The notes beneath the pieces were generated by a model. The model ran no database searches. It was given only the letters and a program-made list of their open reading frames with translations, and was not told the DNA's origin. 64,000 nt of DNA from Chitinophaga fulva (GTDB lineage Bacteria; Bacteroidota; Bacteroidia; Chitinophagales; Chitinophagaceae): NCBI RefSeq assembly GCF_012927205.1, contig NZ_JABBGC010000004.1, positions 784,485 through 848,484 on the forward strand, read 5' to 3'. The position numbers were made by a program, and so were the translations under genes. Positions 8,985-17,941 of this stretch are shown here, one piece after another (position 1 is the first letter of the stretch; every line of letters begins with the position of its first letter).

Positions 8985-10130
8985 ATGATTGCAGGAATTT
9001 TAAAAGAAAACAATGGCGAAAGCCGGGTGTCCCTCACGCCTGAAATCGTGAAACAGCTGCAGCAGATGTCGGTAACCGTGTGGGTGGAGCAGGGTGCCGG
9101 CGCACAGGCTTTCTATAACGATGACGCCTATATGCAGGCGGGTGCGCAGATTAAAACTGCCGCGGACATTCTTTCCCAATCTGATATCATTTTTACACTA
9201 CAGCCACCCCCACGAGAGCTGGCGGCGCAGATACCCGCCGGGAAGGTGATCCTGGGCGTATTACAGCCGCTCTTCCGTCCTGAAGAGGTGGAGTTTTGGG
9301 CCACCCAACAGATTACGGCACTGAGCCTCGATGCCATTCCCCGCACCACCAGGGCGCAGGTGATGGACGTGCTTAGTTCCCAGGCCAATATTGCCGGGTA
9401 CAAAGCGGTGCTGCTGGCAGCGTATACCTATTCCCGTTATTTCCCCATGTTTATGACGGCCGCGGGCAGTATTGCACCGGCCAAAGTGCTGATACTGGGT
9501 GCCGGTGTGGCCGGTCTCCAGGCCATTGCCACCGCCAGAAGGCTGGGTGCCGTGGTAGAAGTGTTTGACACCCGCCCCGCGGTAAAAGAAGAGGTGATGA
9601 GCCTTGGCGCCCGCTTCGTGGAAGTGGACGGCGCCGCTGATGCCTCTGCTGCCGGTGGTTATGCGGTAGAACAAAGTGAAGACTATCAACAGAAACAACA
9701 GGCTAAAATCGCCGAAAGTATTGCCAAGGCAGATATAGTGATCACCACCGCCCAGATACCAGGTAAAAAAGCGCCGGTGCTGGTCACACAACCTATGCTG
9801 GACCAGATGCGCAGCGGCGCTGTTATTGTAGACATGGCTGCCGCTACCGGTGGTAACACCGCCCTTACCAGGAACAATGAAACGGTGCTCTATCAAGGTG
9901 TCACCATCATCGGAGATTCCAACCTTGCCGCCTCCATGCCGGCAGATGCCAGCAAACTATACGCTAAAAACGTTTTCAACTTTCTGAAACTCATATTGAC
10001 CAAAGAGGGAAACCTGCAGTTGAATTTTGAGGATGACATTGTGCGGGGCGCCTGCATCACCCACAACGGTGAAATCGTTCATGAGCGCCTGAAAAGCGCG
10101 AAACCGGCCACCAGCAGCGTACAAGGCTGA
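8985..10130 (+). CDS. pntAA: NAD(P) transhydrogenase alpha subunit, NAD-binding part (PntAA)
   Basis: The soluble NAD(H)-binding domain I of proton-translocating transhydrogenase, which drives NADPH formation from NADH with the proton gradient. Related to alanine dehydrogenase: family blocks ESRVSLTPE near the N terminus, KVLILGAGVAGLQAIATARRLGA, EVFDTRPAVKEEVMSLGA, and the mobile-loop region near ITTAQIPGKKAPVLVT. The length is 381 residues from the ATG at 8985; the longer reading from 8931 adds residues outside the family. Split alpha subunit: the membrane part is the next gene. Confidence 0.95.
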   Translation: MIAGILKENNGESRVSLTPEIVKQLQQMSVTVWVEQGAGAQAFYNDDAYMQAGAQIKTAADILSQSDIIFTLQPPPRELAAQIPAGKVILGVLQPLFRPEEVEFWATQQITALSLDAIPRTTRAQVMDVLSSQANIAGYKAVLLAAYTYSRYFPMFMTAAGSIAPAKVLILGAGVAGLQAIATARRLGAVVEVFDTRPAVKEEVMSLGARFVEVDGAADASAAGGYAVEQSEDYQQKQQAKIAESIAKADIVITTAQIPGKKAPVLVTQPMLDQMRSGAVIVDMAAATGGNTALTRNNETVLYQGVTIIGDSNLAASMPADASKLYAKNVFNFLKLILTKEGNLQLNFEDDIVRGACITHNGEIVHERLKSAKPATSSVQG

Positions 10131-10168
10131 TGACACCGGACTGTACCGACTAATCAAATACCGCAAGC

Positions 10169-10480
10169 ATGGAACATATTCTATCTTTTTTTCAACAACA
10201 TATAGAGCTGATCTATATCGTGATCCTCTCCATTTTCCTCGGAGTGGAGGTGATTTCACGGGTGCCTTCCGTATTGCACACGCCGCTGATGAGCGGCGCT
10301 AACGCTATTCACGGAGTGGTGATCATCGGTGCGATCATCGTGATGGGTCAGGCGGAGAAAGACAATTATCTCGCACTGGTTCTGGGCTTCCTGGCGGTAA
10401 TTCTGGGTACGGTCAATGTGGTAGGCGGTTTTGTGGTAACAGACCGTATGCTGGAGATGTTCAAAAAGAAAAAGAAATAA
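10169..10480 (+). CDS. pntAB: NAD(P) transhydrogenase alpha subunit, membrane part (PntAB)
   Basis: A 103-residue membrane protein with three hydrophobic helices (about residues 12-30, 47-60, 67-90). It supplies the transmembrane segments fused to the NAD domain in E. coli PntA. The helix-rich sequence SRVPSVLHTPLMSGANAIHG is the recognised PntAB block. It lies 38 bases after the NAD-binding subunit and 14 bases before pntB. Confidence 0.95.
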   Translation: MEHILSFFQQHIELIYIVILSIFLGVEVISRVPSVLHTPLMSGANAIHGVVIIGAIIVMGQAEKDNYLALVLGFLAVILGTVNVVGGFVVTDRMLEMFKKKKK

Positions 10481-10494
10481 CGGTTTAAAGCGCA

Positions 10495-12057
10495 ATGTTT
10501 ATGGGACTCAGTGTACTATCCATCATCTACCTGATCGGCTCTGTTACGTTTATCCTTGGCCTGAAAATGCTCAGTAAGCCGGATACTGCCCGCAAAGGCA
10601 ATCTGGTGGCGGCAGCCGGTATGGCGCTCGCTATTGTGGGCACTATCTTTCTCTACAAATCTGAAGGAAAACATCTGCATAACTACGGCTGGATAGCTGC
10701 CGGCCTCCTGATAGGCAGCATCATCGGTGTAATGGCTGCCAAAAAAGTAAAGATGACGGCCATGCCCGAAATGGTGAGCATGTTCAACGGTATGGGAGGC
10801 GCCTGCGCTGCCCTGATATCGGTAGTGGAGTTTGATCATCTGGTACATTCCCGCTTTGATGCCCGGGAGGTAATTACTTCAGCCGGGGAACAGGTGATGG
10901 CGCAGCTGCAAGTGCTCCTTCAGTCCGGGGGAGGCGAGGTCAATAATTTGTCCGTAAACCTTAACCCTGATGTGCGCGGGCATTTACTGATTATCCTGTT
11001 AGGATTGATCATTGGCGCTGTTTCCTTTGCCGGCAGCGTGGTGGCCTGGGGAAAACTCAATGGCCGTATTCGTGATTTTGCTTTCAAAGGACAACATATC
11101 GTAAACCTGGTGGTCATGGCAATTGTGGTGATAGGTGCTGCAGTGATGGTGTTAACCGTTAATCAGCATGTGGAAGCGATGCTGAAACCTGATGCTGATC
11201 ATTCACAGCTTAGCTTTCAATTATTGTTTTATCTCATACTGGTTTGTGCCCTGATATATGGCATCCTGTTCGTACTGCCGATTGGTGGTGCGGATATGCC
11301 GGTGGTGATATCCCTGCTCAACTCATTTACAGGTGTAGCCGCAGCCTGTGGCGGTTTCCTGTACAACAACCCGGTGATGCTCACTGGTGGTATCCTGGTG
11401 GGATCTGCGGGCACTATCCTGACTATTCTGATGTGCCAGGCAATGAACCGCTCCCTGAAAAATGTGCTGATCGGTTCTTTTGGCGGTGGTGGCGCCGCAG
11501 CGGCGGCAGGTGGCAAGGAACAGGGCAGCTACAAGGAAATCAGTTTGTCTGATGCGGCAGTGGTGATGGCGTATGCCAGCAAAGTGATGATCGTTCCGGG
11601 TTATGGCCTCGCCGTGGCGCAGGCACAGCATGCTTGTCATGAGTTGGAAAAACTATTGGAAGATAAAGGGGTGGTGGTGAAATATGCTATCCATCCGGTG
11701 GCGGGCCGTATGCCCGGCCATATGAACGTGCTATTGGCGGAGGCAGACGTGCCGTATGAGAAACTGTTGGAGATGGAAGACGCCAACGCTGAAATGCCTA
11801 CTACCGATGCTGTACTGGTACTGGGGGCCAATGATGTCGTTAACCCTGCCGCTAAAAACGATCCTGCCAGCCCTATTTACGGAATGCCTATTCTGGAAGT
11901 GGAAAATGCAAAGCTGGTGATCGTGAATAAACGTAGTATGAAACCTGGTTACGCAGGCATCGAAAACGAGCTGTTTTTTCAACCAAAAACATCCATGCTG
12001 TTTGGTGATGCCAAACAGGTATTGCAACAGCTGGTGGCAGAAATCAAACAAGTGTAA
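10495..12057 (+). CDS. pntB: NAD(P) transhydrogenase beta subunit
   Basis: Carries about nine transmembrane helices (residues 1-330) forming the proton channel, then a soluble NADP(H)-binding domain with VMIVPGYGLAVAQAQHAC, HPVAGRMPGHMNVLLAEA, and the C-terminal LVLGANDVVNPAA and KRSMKPGYAGIENELF blocks. The length of 520 residues is somewhat longer than the E. coli protein because of insertions between membrane helices. The gene can start at the ATG at 10495 or the one two codons later. It forms a three-gene operon with pntAA and pntAB, functionally close to the heme genes only by position. Confidence 0.95.
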   Translation: MFMGLSVLSIIYLIGSVTFILGLKMLSKPDTARKGNLVAAAGMALAIVGTIFLYKSEGKHLHNYGWIAAGLLIGSIIGVMAAKKVKMTAMPEMVSMFNGMGGACAALISVVEFDHLVHSRFDAREVITSAGEQVMAQLQVLLQSGGGEVNNLSVNLNPDVRGHLLIILLGLIIGAVSFAGSVVAWGKLNGRIRDFAFKGQHIVNLVVMAIVVIGAAVMVLTVNQHVEAMLKPDADHSQLSFQLLFYLILVCALIYGILFVLPIGGADMPVVISLLNSFTGVAAACGGFLYNNPVMLTGGILVGSAGTILTILMCQAMNRSLKNVLIGSFGGGGAAAAAGGKEQGSYKEISLSDAAVVMAYASKVMIVPGYGLAVAQAQHACHELEKLLEDKGVVVKYAIHPVAGRMPGHMNVLLAEADVPYEKLLEMEDANAEMPTTDAVLVLGANDVVNPAAKNDPASPIYGMPILEVENAKLVIVNKRSMKPGYAGIENELFFQPKTSMLFGDAKQVLQQLVAEIKQV

Positions 12058-12063
12058 TGCACT

Positions 12064-12130
12064 GATACGGATTACGGATTTTGGGGAAGTGGAAAGCACC
12101 GGAGGCTCCAAAATTCGTAATTCGTAATTG
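12064..12130. repeat. Inverted repeat of the ATTACGAATT family (element A)
   Basis: Left arm 12064-12084 pairs with right arm 12108-12128 at 17 of 21 positions around a 23-base middle. The right arm contains two consecutive ATTCGTAATT-like units. It starts 6 bases after the pntB stop codon. Related elements lie at 21919-21992, 26169-26280 and 30799-30933. Confidence 0.7.
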
Positions 12131-12158
12131 TAAATCGTAATTTTGCGGAAAAAGAGCA

Positions 12159-13562
12159 TTGTCCAATCAATTACCCGCAGCACTGATTGCTTCTCTGGAA
12201 GGCCTTCCCGGTTTTGACCGGGCGCCGTTTGAGCAGGTGCATGCCGCCGCAGAGAAAATCACTTCCCTGAGATTTAATCCACTGAAAGTACGTACTGCGG
12301 AAACGCAGGAAAGTATCCTGTCTGCCTTGTCAGCCAGCAATGCTACGCAGATACCCTGGAGCAGTGCCGGGTACTATCTGTCCCAACGCCCTTCTTTTAC
12401 GTTCGACCCTTACTTTCATGCAGGTGCGTATTATGTGCAGGAGGCCTCTTCCATGTTTCTCGAACATGCGGTGCGGGCAACAGTTGATCTCAACCAGCCG
12501 TTGAAGGTACTGGACCTCTGTGCTGCGCCGGGTGGTAAATCTACGTTGCTGCAATCGTTGCTCAATGAACAAAGCATGCTGGTGGCCAATGAGGTGATCA
12601 AGCCAAGAGCTGCTTTGCTGGCTGATAATCTCAGCAAATGGGGTGCGGCCAATGTGGTGGTGAGCAATAACGACCCGCGGGATTTCAGCCGGCTGCCAGG
12701 GTATTTTGATTTGATCGTGATTGATGCGCCCTGTTCGGGTTCCGGTCTTTTCCGCCGTGATCCTGAGCTGATACCGGAATGGTCCCCTGAAAATGTGGCG
12801 CTCTGCAGCCAGCGCCAGCAGCGGATTTTAGCCGATGTGTTACCCGCCCTGAAGGAAGACGGGATACTCATCTATTCTACCTGTTCCTTTTCAAAAGAAG
12901 AAGATGAAGTGATACTGGACTGGCTGGCCGATCATTTTGAACTGGAGAATGTTCCGCTGAATGTGCCGGAAGAATGGCAGATCATACCAACGGTAACGGA
13001 CAAACGAAATTGTACCGGTTATCGTTTTTACCCTAACCGTTTGAAAGGGGAAGGCTTTTTTATCAGCTGTTTCCGCAAGCGGGACATGGCCCACACGGCA
13101 AAACGCAAAGAGACAAAAATGGGTGTTGTCAGCGCTAAGGAGCGCGAGTTATTGTCTTCCTGGATACGGTTGCCCGAAGGCTATAGTTATCTGCCTCATC
13201 AGGATGAAATGTTGATTTTATCACCCATGGTGGCAACAGAAATCGCATTCTTGCAACAACAGTTGTATATTCGCAAAGCGGGCGTTAAAGCCGGTCAGCC
13301 GGGAAAGAAGGAATTGATCCCGGACCACCAGCTGGCCATGAGCCCTATGGTGGCGGCTGAAGTGCCGGTAGTGGACCTGGAACTGAAAGCGGCGTTGCAA
13401 TACCTCCGCAAGGAAGATCCGGGCATCGATACACCTGTCAGAGGCTGGGCGTTGATGCGTTATGGTCAGATGCCCCTGGGATGGGCTAAAATACTGCCCA
13501 ACCGCATGAACAATTATTATCCTAAGGAACTCCGTATTTTGAAAGATATCAGCGGGCTATAA
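12159..13562 (+). CDS. RsmF/NOL1-NOP2-Sun family RNA m5C methyltransferase
   Basis: SAM-dependent RNA 5-methylcytosine methyltransferase, RsmF-like. Motif I DLCAAPGGKST is near residues 114-124, motif IV DAPCSGSGLFRRDP carries the resolving cysteine and motif VI STCSFSKEEDE the catalytic cysteine. The long C-terminal region (about 300-467) resembles the extra RNA-binding part of RsmF. In that family the substrate is a cytidine of 16S rRNA; the exact position here is inference. The start is a TTG at 12159, since no in-frame ATG precedes the first family residues. A possible -7 element TAATTTTG (12138-12145) lies just upstream, which would give a very short leader. Confidence 0.88.
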   Translation: MSNQLPAALIASLEGLPGFDRAPFEQVHAAAEKITSLRFNPLKVRTAETQESILSALSASNATQIPWSSAGYYLSQRPSFTFDPYFHAGAYYVQEASSMFLEHAVRATVDLNQPLKVLDLCAAPGGKSTLLQSLLNEQSMLVANEVIKPRAALLADNLSKWGAANVVVSNNDPRDFSRLPGYFDLIVIDAPCSGSGLFRRDPELIPEWSPENVALCSQRQQRILADVLPALKEDGILIYSTCSFSKEEDEVILDWLADHFELENVPLNVPEEWQIIPTVTDKRNCTGYRFYPNRLKGEGFFISCFRKRDMAHTAKRKETKMGVVSAKERELLSSWIRLPEGYSYLPHQDEMLILSPMVATEIAFLQQQLYIRKAGVKAGQPGKKELIPDHQLAMSPMVAAEVPVVDLELKAALQYLRKEDPGIDTPVRGWALMRYGQMPLGWAKILPNRMNNYYPKELRILKDISGL

Positions 13563-13774
13563 AAAATACCCGCGCTATTTGTTCCCACTGTTACATATTT
13601 GTGAAATAGGCTGCCAACAAGTGTTTGCAGGTGTGAAACGATCATAATCGGCACATCATGACAAACAACAAAAAGCATGTTTTTTCGTTTGTTTTATTAA
13701 ATATTTTTGTCAATTTTATCGCATATATTCGTTGCCCGAAAAAGGACGGTCATTCAATCATAAAAAGAGTTAGT

Positions 13775-14746
13775 ATGGTAAAATCGATTCTATCAATTGC
13801 CTTGTTTGGTTTAAGTGCAGGAGTGGTAAAAGCGCAGGACACACTGCTGGTACAGGGTACCACACCGGCTCTTTACATCTCTCACGTTGTTAAAAAAGGA
13901 GAGAACTTCTATAGCCTCAGCCGTGCTTATGGCGTGCCCCCCAAAGAAATTGCTGCGGCCAACAAGATAACGATGGATCAGGGTTTGCAGTTAGGACATC
14001 AGCTGCATATCCCGCTGACAGCTTCCAATTTCTCCCAGAAAGCGGATGCCAGCGGAACACCGGTGTATCACAAAGTTTCCGAGAAGGAAACTTTATACCG
14101 CGTGAGTGTTAACCACAACAAAGTACCCCTGGACAACATCCGCCAATGGAACAACTTCCAGGGCGATGGTCTGAAAAAAGATGGTTACGTTATTGTAGGC
14201 TACCTGAAAGGCGGTGGCGGCGCTACTGCCTCCACACCGGCACCGGCCCCACGCAAGGAAGTGGTGAAAAACGAACCGAAGGAACAAGCTCCTCCGGCGG
14301 AACCCGTAACACCTCCTGCTACAGAAGCTCCCCGCAAAGAAGTAAAGAAAGAACCGGAAGCACGCCCGGTAACAGATGCGCCGGAAACAGCGCCTGCACC
14401 TGCTCCTAAACCGGCAGCACCGGTAGTGGCTAACGGCGACTTCGAAAAGCTGTATGAACAGCAGACCAGCGGCGGTAAAAAAGCTACAACGGAAAAAGGC
14501 CCCGGCACCTGGTTTAAGAGCAATGCGGTAGGTAAATACTACGCACTGCACAACTCCGCGGCACGTGGTACTATTATCAAAGTAACCAACCCGCTGAATG
14601 GTAAAGCAATCTACGCGAAAGTGCTGGACGTTATCCCGCAGATGAAATCCAACGCCGGCCTCATCGTGAAATTGAGCGATGGCGCTATGCAGGCACTGGG
14701 CACTACTGACGCCCGTTTCTACTGCGAACTGAGCTACGATAATTAA
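13775..14746 (+). CDS. LysM-repeat envelope protein with RlpA-like C-terminal domain
   Basis: A probable signal peptide at the N terminus (MVKSILSIALFGL..., cleavage near VKAQ, residues about 1-21). Two LysM-type peptidoglycan-binding repeats follow (about 33-80 and 95-145), then a proline/alanine/lysine-rich linker (about 150-225). The C-terminal domain (about 240-323), with YYALHNSAARGTIIKVTNP and AKVLDVIPQMKSNAGLIVKLS, resembles the RlpA double-psi barrel. The ATG at 13775 is chosen because the signal peptide starts there; the longer reading from 13658 has no such logic. Likely role: peptidoglycan attachment or remodelling in the periplasm. Confidence 0.8.
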   Translation: MVKSILSIALFGLSAGVVKAQDTLLVQGTTPALYISHVVKKGENFYSLSRAYGVPPKEIAAANKITMDQGLQLGHQLHIPLTASNFSQKADASGTPVYHKVSEKETLYRVSVNHNKVPLDNIRQWNNFQGDGLKKDGYVIVGYLKGGGGATASTPAPAPRKEVVKNEPKEQAPPAEPVTPPATEAPRKEVKKEPEARPVTDAPETAPAPAPKPAAPVVANGDFEKLYEQQTSGGKKATTEKGPGTWFKSNAVGKYYALHNSAARGTIIKVTNPLNGKAIYAKVLDVIPQMKSNAGLIVKLSDGAMQALGTTDARFYCELSYDN

Positions 14747-14767
14747 TCGTCGGAAACAATACCGGGT

Positions 14768-14814
14768 ATAAAACGAAAAGAGCGGGATATCATATCCCGC
14801 TCTTTTCGTTTTAT
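14768..14814. terminator. Bidirectional terminator, 23-bp perfect stem
   Basis: Arms 14768-14790 and 14792-14814 are exact inverted complements. A GC core (AGAGCGGGATAT) is flanked by A-rich and T-rich tracts, so it can end both the LysM gene (+) and fmt (-), which converge here. Confidence 0.85.
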
Positions 14815-14830
14815 TGTACATCGGTAGGTA

Positions 14831-15757
14831 TCAGAAACGATAACCCCGCAGGAAAGCGGCGATATCCATGCGTTTCTTGCCTTCCAGCTGTATCTCATCG
14901 AGATAAAGGTATCCATCCGGTGCTGCGATGCGCACATATGTTTTCTGGTCTGTATCAAATTCACCGGGAGCAATGGAAGGTGTTCCCTGTTCTTTGTGCG
15001 CTTTGTATATCTTCATGCTTTTATCCTGAAGCGTGGTCCAGGCTGCAGGATAGGGACTGAGGCCCCTCACAAGATTATATATTTTATCCAGCGGGTCCTG
15101 CCAGTTGATCTGACAGGTTTCCTTGAATATTTTAGGCGCGTGTTTGATATCGGCGGCGGCAATATTGGCCTGTGGCGTTTCTTTGGCGGTACCGGCGGCG
15201 ATGGACTGTACTGTTTTCAACAGCAGGCGGGCGCCGGTATGCATCAGTTCATCGTGGAGCTCACCGGCTGTTTCATCATCACGGATCACTACCTTATCTG
15301 CGAGCAGAATATCACCGGTATCAATTTCGTGTTGCAGTTTGAATGTGGTAACACCGGATTCTTTTTCTCCGTTGATGATCGCCCAGTTGATCGGTGCCGC
15401 ACCGCGATAGTTGGGCAACAGCGAAGCATGTACGTTGATGGTGCCTTCGGGGGGCATATTCCAGACTATTTCCGGCAGCATACGGAAAGCTACCACCACC
15501 TGCAGATCTGCTTTGAGAGCGGTCAGCTGTGCAATGAACTCCGGGTTTTTCAGTTTCTCCGGTTGTAATACCGGTAAACCTTTGCTGACAGCATATTTTT
15601 TGACGGCGCTCTCCTGCATCTGCAGGCCCCTGCCTGCAGGTTTGTCGGGCGCTGTGATCACACCAACGATATTAAATCCATTCTCTACCAGTATATCGAG
15701 GGATGCTACTGCAAAATCAGGCGTCCCCATAAAAACGATGCGAAGCTGTTTGTCCAT
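14831..15757 (-). CDS. fmt: Methionyl-tRNA formyltransferase
   Basis: Formylates initiator Met-tRNA using 10-formyltetrahydrofolate. N-terminal RIVFMGTPDFAVASL, the catalytic region NVHASLLPNYRGAAPINWA followed by HEIDTGDIL, and the C-terminal tRNA-binding signature NLVRGLSPYPAAW are all present. The length is 308 residues from the ATG at 15757. The stop of the NamZ-like gene is 20 bases upstream, so the two are probably co-transcribed. Usual Bacteroidota neighbours such as recG or def are not beside it here. Confidence 0.96.
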   Translation of the reverse strand: MDKQLRIVFMGTPDFAVASLDILVENGFNIVGVITAPDKPAGRGLQMQESAVKKYAVSKGLPVLQPEKLKNPEFIAQLTALKADLQVVVAFRMLPEIVWNMPPEGTINVHASLLPNYRGAAPINWAIINGEKESGVTTFKLQHEIDTGDILLADKVVIRDDETAGELHDELMHTGARLLLKTVQSIAAGTAKETPQANIAAADIKHAPKIFKETCQINWQDPLDKIYNLVRGLSPYPAAWTTLQDKSMKIYKAHKEQGTPSIAPGEFDTDQKTYVRIAAPDGYLYLDEIQLEGKKRMDIAAFLRGYRF

Positions 15758-15777
15758 ATGACGCAAAAGTAAATGAA

Positions 15778-16950
15778 TTATTCCTCGTACAGCAGGTATT
15801 TTGCGCGGATAGCTTTAAACTGCCGCAGTCCTGGTTCCCAGCTCTTGCGGATGTCGGCTTCTGACAAACCATTTTTGATTTGCTGCTGTAATTGTGCATT
15901 GCCCGCCAGTTTATTGAAGAAGGCGTTGAAGAATTTATCCTTTTGAGGATACAGTGCATACGCCTGTAACAGCCATTTCAGCGCTATCTTACGGCCTTTC
16001 GCAGGCGTGGCCTCCGGGGCTTTGCTCAGGTCAAATCCGTAGCACAGCTGATCTTTCAGCGGTGGATTTTTAGCGCCGGCTACGCTGCGGGGCGTAAAGG
16101 AAAATCCTTTCTTCGGGAACAGCGGGGAGCCAAACAGCTGGAAAGGCTTGTCGGTGCCGCGTCCCAGACTGATGGGCGTACCTTCAAAGAAACAAAGCGC
16201 GGTGTAAAGATTAACCGCCGCCATATCAGGCAGATTAGGAGATGGCGCGATAGGAAGGCTGTAATAGGTGTGATGGGTATAGTTTTCGCAGGGGATGACG
16301 GTTAATTTGCATTTGACACCTTTGCTGAGCCAGCCTTCGCCATTGAGCATTTGCGCGTATTCACCTACGGTCATGCCGTGTACAATGGGAATAGGCTGCA
16401 TGCCTACGAAAGAGCGGAAAGCGGTGTCCAGTATTGGTCCATCTACATAGTCGCCATTGGGATTGGGCCTGTCGAGTACAATGATGGGTTTATTGTTTTC
16501 TGCGGCGGACTCCATCAGTTCCTGCAGGGAGGAGATGTAGGTATAGAAACGGGCGCCTACATCCTGTACGTCAAAGATGAGCACATCTACATCCTGAAGG
16601 TCTGCTGCAGTGGCTTTGCGGTGCTGGCCATACAGAGACACTACAGGCAGTCCTGTATTCTTATCGGTGCTGTTGCCTACTTTTTCGCCGGCATCGGCCT
16701 GGCCGCGGAAACCATGTTCCGGACTGAAGATTTTGGCGATGTGTACCTGCAGTTTCAGCAGGGTGTCTACCAGGTGCGTGGTGCCGATGGTAGCGGTTTG
16801 ATTCACGAGTAGGGCCACCCGCTTGTTTTTCAGCAGTGGCAGGTACTGATTGGTTTGTGCTGCTCCCGGTATAACATGGGAGGCATACTGTGCCTGTGCA
16901 GAGGTGAACAGGCTGCATAAAAGCGTGCAGATGATTAATAGACGGTTCAT
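15778..16950 (-). CDS. DUF1343 / NamZ-like exo-beta-N-acetylmuramidase
   Basis: A secreted protein with a signal peptide (residues about 1-20, ending AQAQ). The body matches DUF1343: RVALLVNQTATIG, KIFSPEHGFRGQADAGEKV, IFDVQDVGARFYTYISS, VLDRPNPNG, and APSPNLP with EGTPISLGRGTDKPF. A member of this family, B. subtilis NamZ, removes N-acetylmuramic acid from the non-reducing end of peptidoglycan fragments (glycoside hydrolase 171). A role in periplasmic muropeptide recycling is inferred by homology. It is upstream of fmt on the same strand, with no known functional link. Confidence 0.85.
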   Translation of the reverse strand: MNRLLIICTLLCSLFTSAQAQYASHVIPGAAQTNQYLPLLKNKRVALLVNQTATIGTTHLVDTLLKLQVHIAKIFSPEHGFRGQADAGEKVGNSTDKNTGLPVVSLYGQHRKATAADLQDVDVLIFDVQDVGARFYTYISSLQELMESAAENNKPIIVLDRPNPNGDYVDGPILDTAFRSFVGMQPIPIVHGMTVGEYAQMLNGEGWLSKGVKCKLTVIPCENYTHHTYYSLPIAPSPNLPDMAAVNLYTALCFFEGTPISLGRGTDKPFQLFGSPLFPKKGFSFTPRSVAGAKNPPLKDQLCYGFDLSKAPEATPAKGRKIALKWLLQAYALYPQKDKFFNAFFNKLAGNAQLQQQIKNGLSEADIRKSWEPGLRQFKAIRAKYLLYEE

Positions 16951-17043
16951 GGCCTTAAGATACGGTATGGCAGTGAGAAAAATTGAGGAGATATAGTCCG
17001 TTTTAGTATCTTGCGCATATTATTCACTATAAACAACTAATTT

Positions 17044-17472
17044 ATGCAAGCTGTTAAAAACGGGGATACTGTGAAAGTGCACTACCAGGGCCGTTTGACC
17101 GACGGGACCATGTTTGATTCCTCAGAGGGCAGAGCACCGCTGGAATTCAAAGTAGGTGCACACATGGTGATCAAAGGTTTTGAGAACGGTGTACTGGATA
17201 TGAAGCCGGGCGAGAAGAAAACAATCCATATCCCTGTTGATCAGGCATATGGTCCGAAGAATGATGAAATGATCATGGAGTTCCCTAAAGCAAATATTCC
17301 TCCTGACCTGAACCCTGAAGTGGGCATGGAACTGCAGATGAGCAATCCTGAAGGCCATGTGTTCCAGGTGAGAGTAGCTGCTGTTGGTTCTGAGTTTATC
17401 ACCCTGGATGCTAACCACCCGCTGGCTGGTCAGGACCTGGTGTTCGATCTGGAACTGGTGGAAATCGTTTAA
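17044..17472 (+). CDS. FKBP-type peptidyl-prolyl isomerase, SlyD-like
   Basis: A 142-residue proline isomerase with the FKBP start GDTVKVHYQGRLTDGTMFDSS and the inserted IF chaperone domain (about 68-120: PKNDEMIMEFPKANIPPDL), which is the SlyD layout. It lacks the histidine- and cysteine-rich metal-binding tail of E. coli SlyD, as many homologues do. Cytoplasmic, since no signal peptide is visible. Likely role: folding helper. Monocistronic; an inverted-repeat element begins right after its stop. Confidence 0.93.
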   Translation: MQAVKNGDTVKVHYQGRLTDGTMFDSSEGRAPLEFKVGAHMVIKGFENGVLDMKPGEKKTIHIPVDQAYGPKNDEMIMEFPKANIPPDLNPEVGMELQMSNPEGHVFQVRVAAVGSEFITLDANHPLAGQDLVFDLELVEIV

Positions 17473-17540
17473 GATATTTGAATATTTGGTTATTGGACCA
17501 TTTACATATTAAATAGCCCAATAACCAAATGACTAAATTT
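17473..17540. repeat. Inverted repeat of the ATTTGGTTATTGG family (element G)
   Basis: Left arm 17473-17496 and right arm 17518-17540 share a perfect 13-bp core (ATTTGGTTATTGG / CCAATAACCAAAT) with imperfect ATTT-rich extensions. The left arm begins at the base after the FKBP stop and the right arm ends one base before the thioesterase stop codon. It may act as the terminator of these convergent genes. Confidence 0.7.
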
Positions 17541-17933
17541 TTAAGCCGGTACTTTAATAGGTATCGGCTTTTTATTTTCATCAATTGCCACGAAGGTGAA
17601 AATACCGCTGATCGCATGTTCCCGGTGCTCAAGGTACATTTGCTCCACATAGATGTCCACCCTTACTTTCAGGCTGGTGTTACCCACATGAATGACGGTG
17701 CCTACCAATTCAATGATGGTGCCGTGCGGAATAGGTTTTTTGAAATCGATCCTGTCTGATGATACGGTGACGGTGCGCATTTTCGTGAAACGGGTAGCGG
17801 TGATAAAGGCCACTTCGTCCATAAGATGCATGGCGGTGCCGCCGAAAAGCGTGTCGTAATGGTTTACCGTGTTAGGAAATACCGCTTTGAAAATTCGTGT
17901 AACGGATTTCTCGATCTGTTCTTCGTATGCCAT
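17541..17933 (-). CDS. Hotdog-fold acyl-CoA thioesterase
   Basis: A 130-residue single-hotdog protein with the acyl-CoA thioesterase block NHYDTLFGGTAMHLMDEVA (about residues 23-41), carrying the aspartate typical of the YciA/ACOT group. It hydrolyses acyl-CoAs; the chain-length preference cannot be read from the sequence. Last gene of a leftward run metE, Cys-rich protein, thioesterase, with 8 bases to the upstream gene. Confidence 0.88.
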   Translation of the reverse strand: MAYEEQIEKSVTRIFKAVFPNTVNHYDTLFGGTAMHLMDEVAFITATRFTKMRTVTVSSDRIDFKKPIPHGTIIELVGTVIHVGNTSLKVRVDIYVEQMYLEHREHAISGIFTFVAIDENKKPIPIKVPA

Positions 17934-17941
17934 GATATGAT

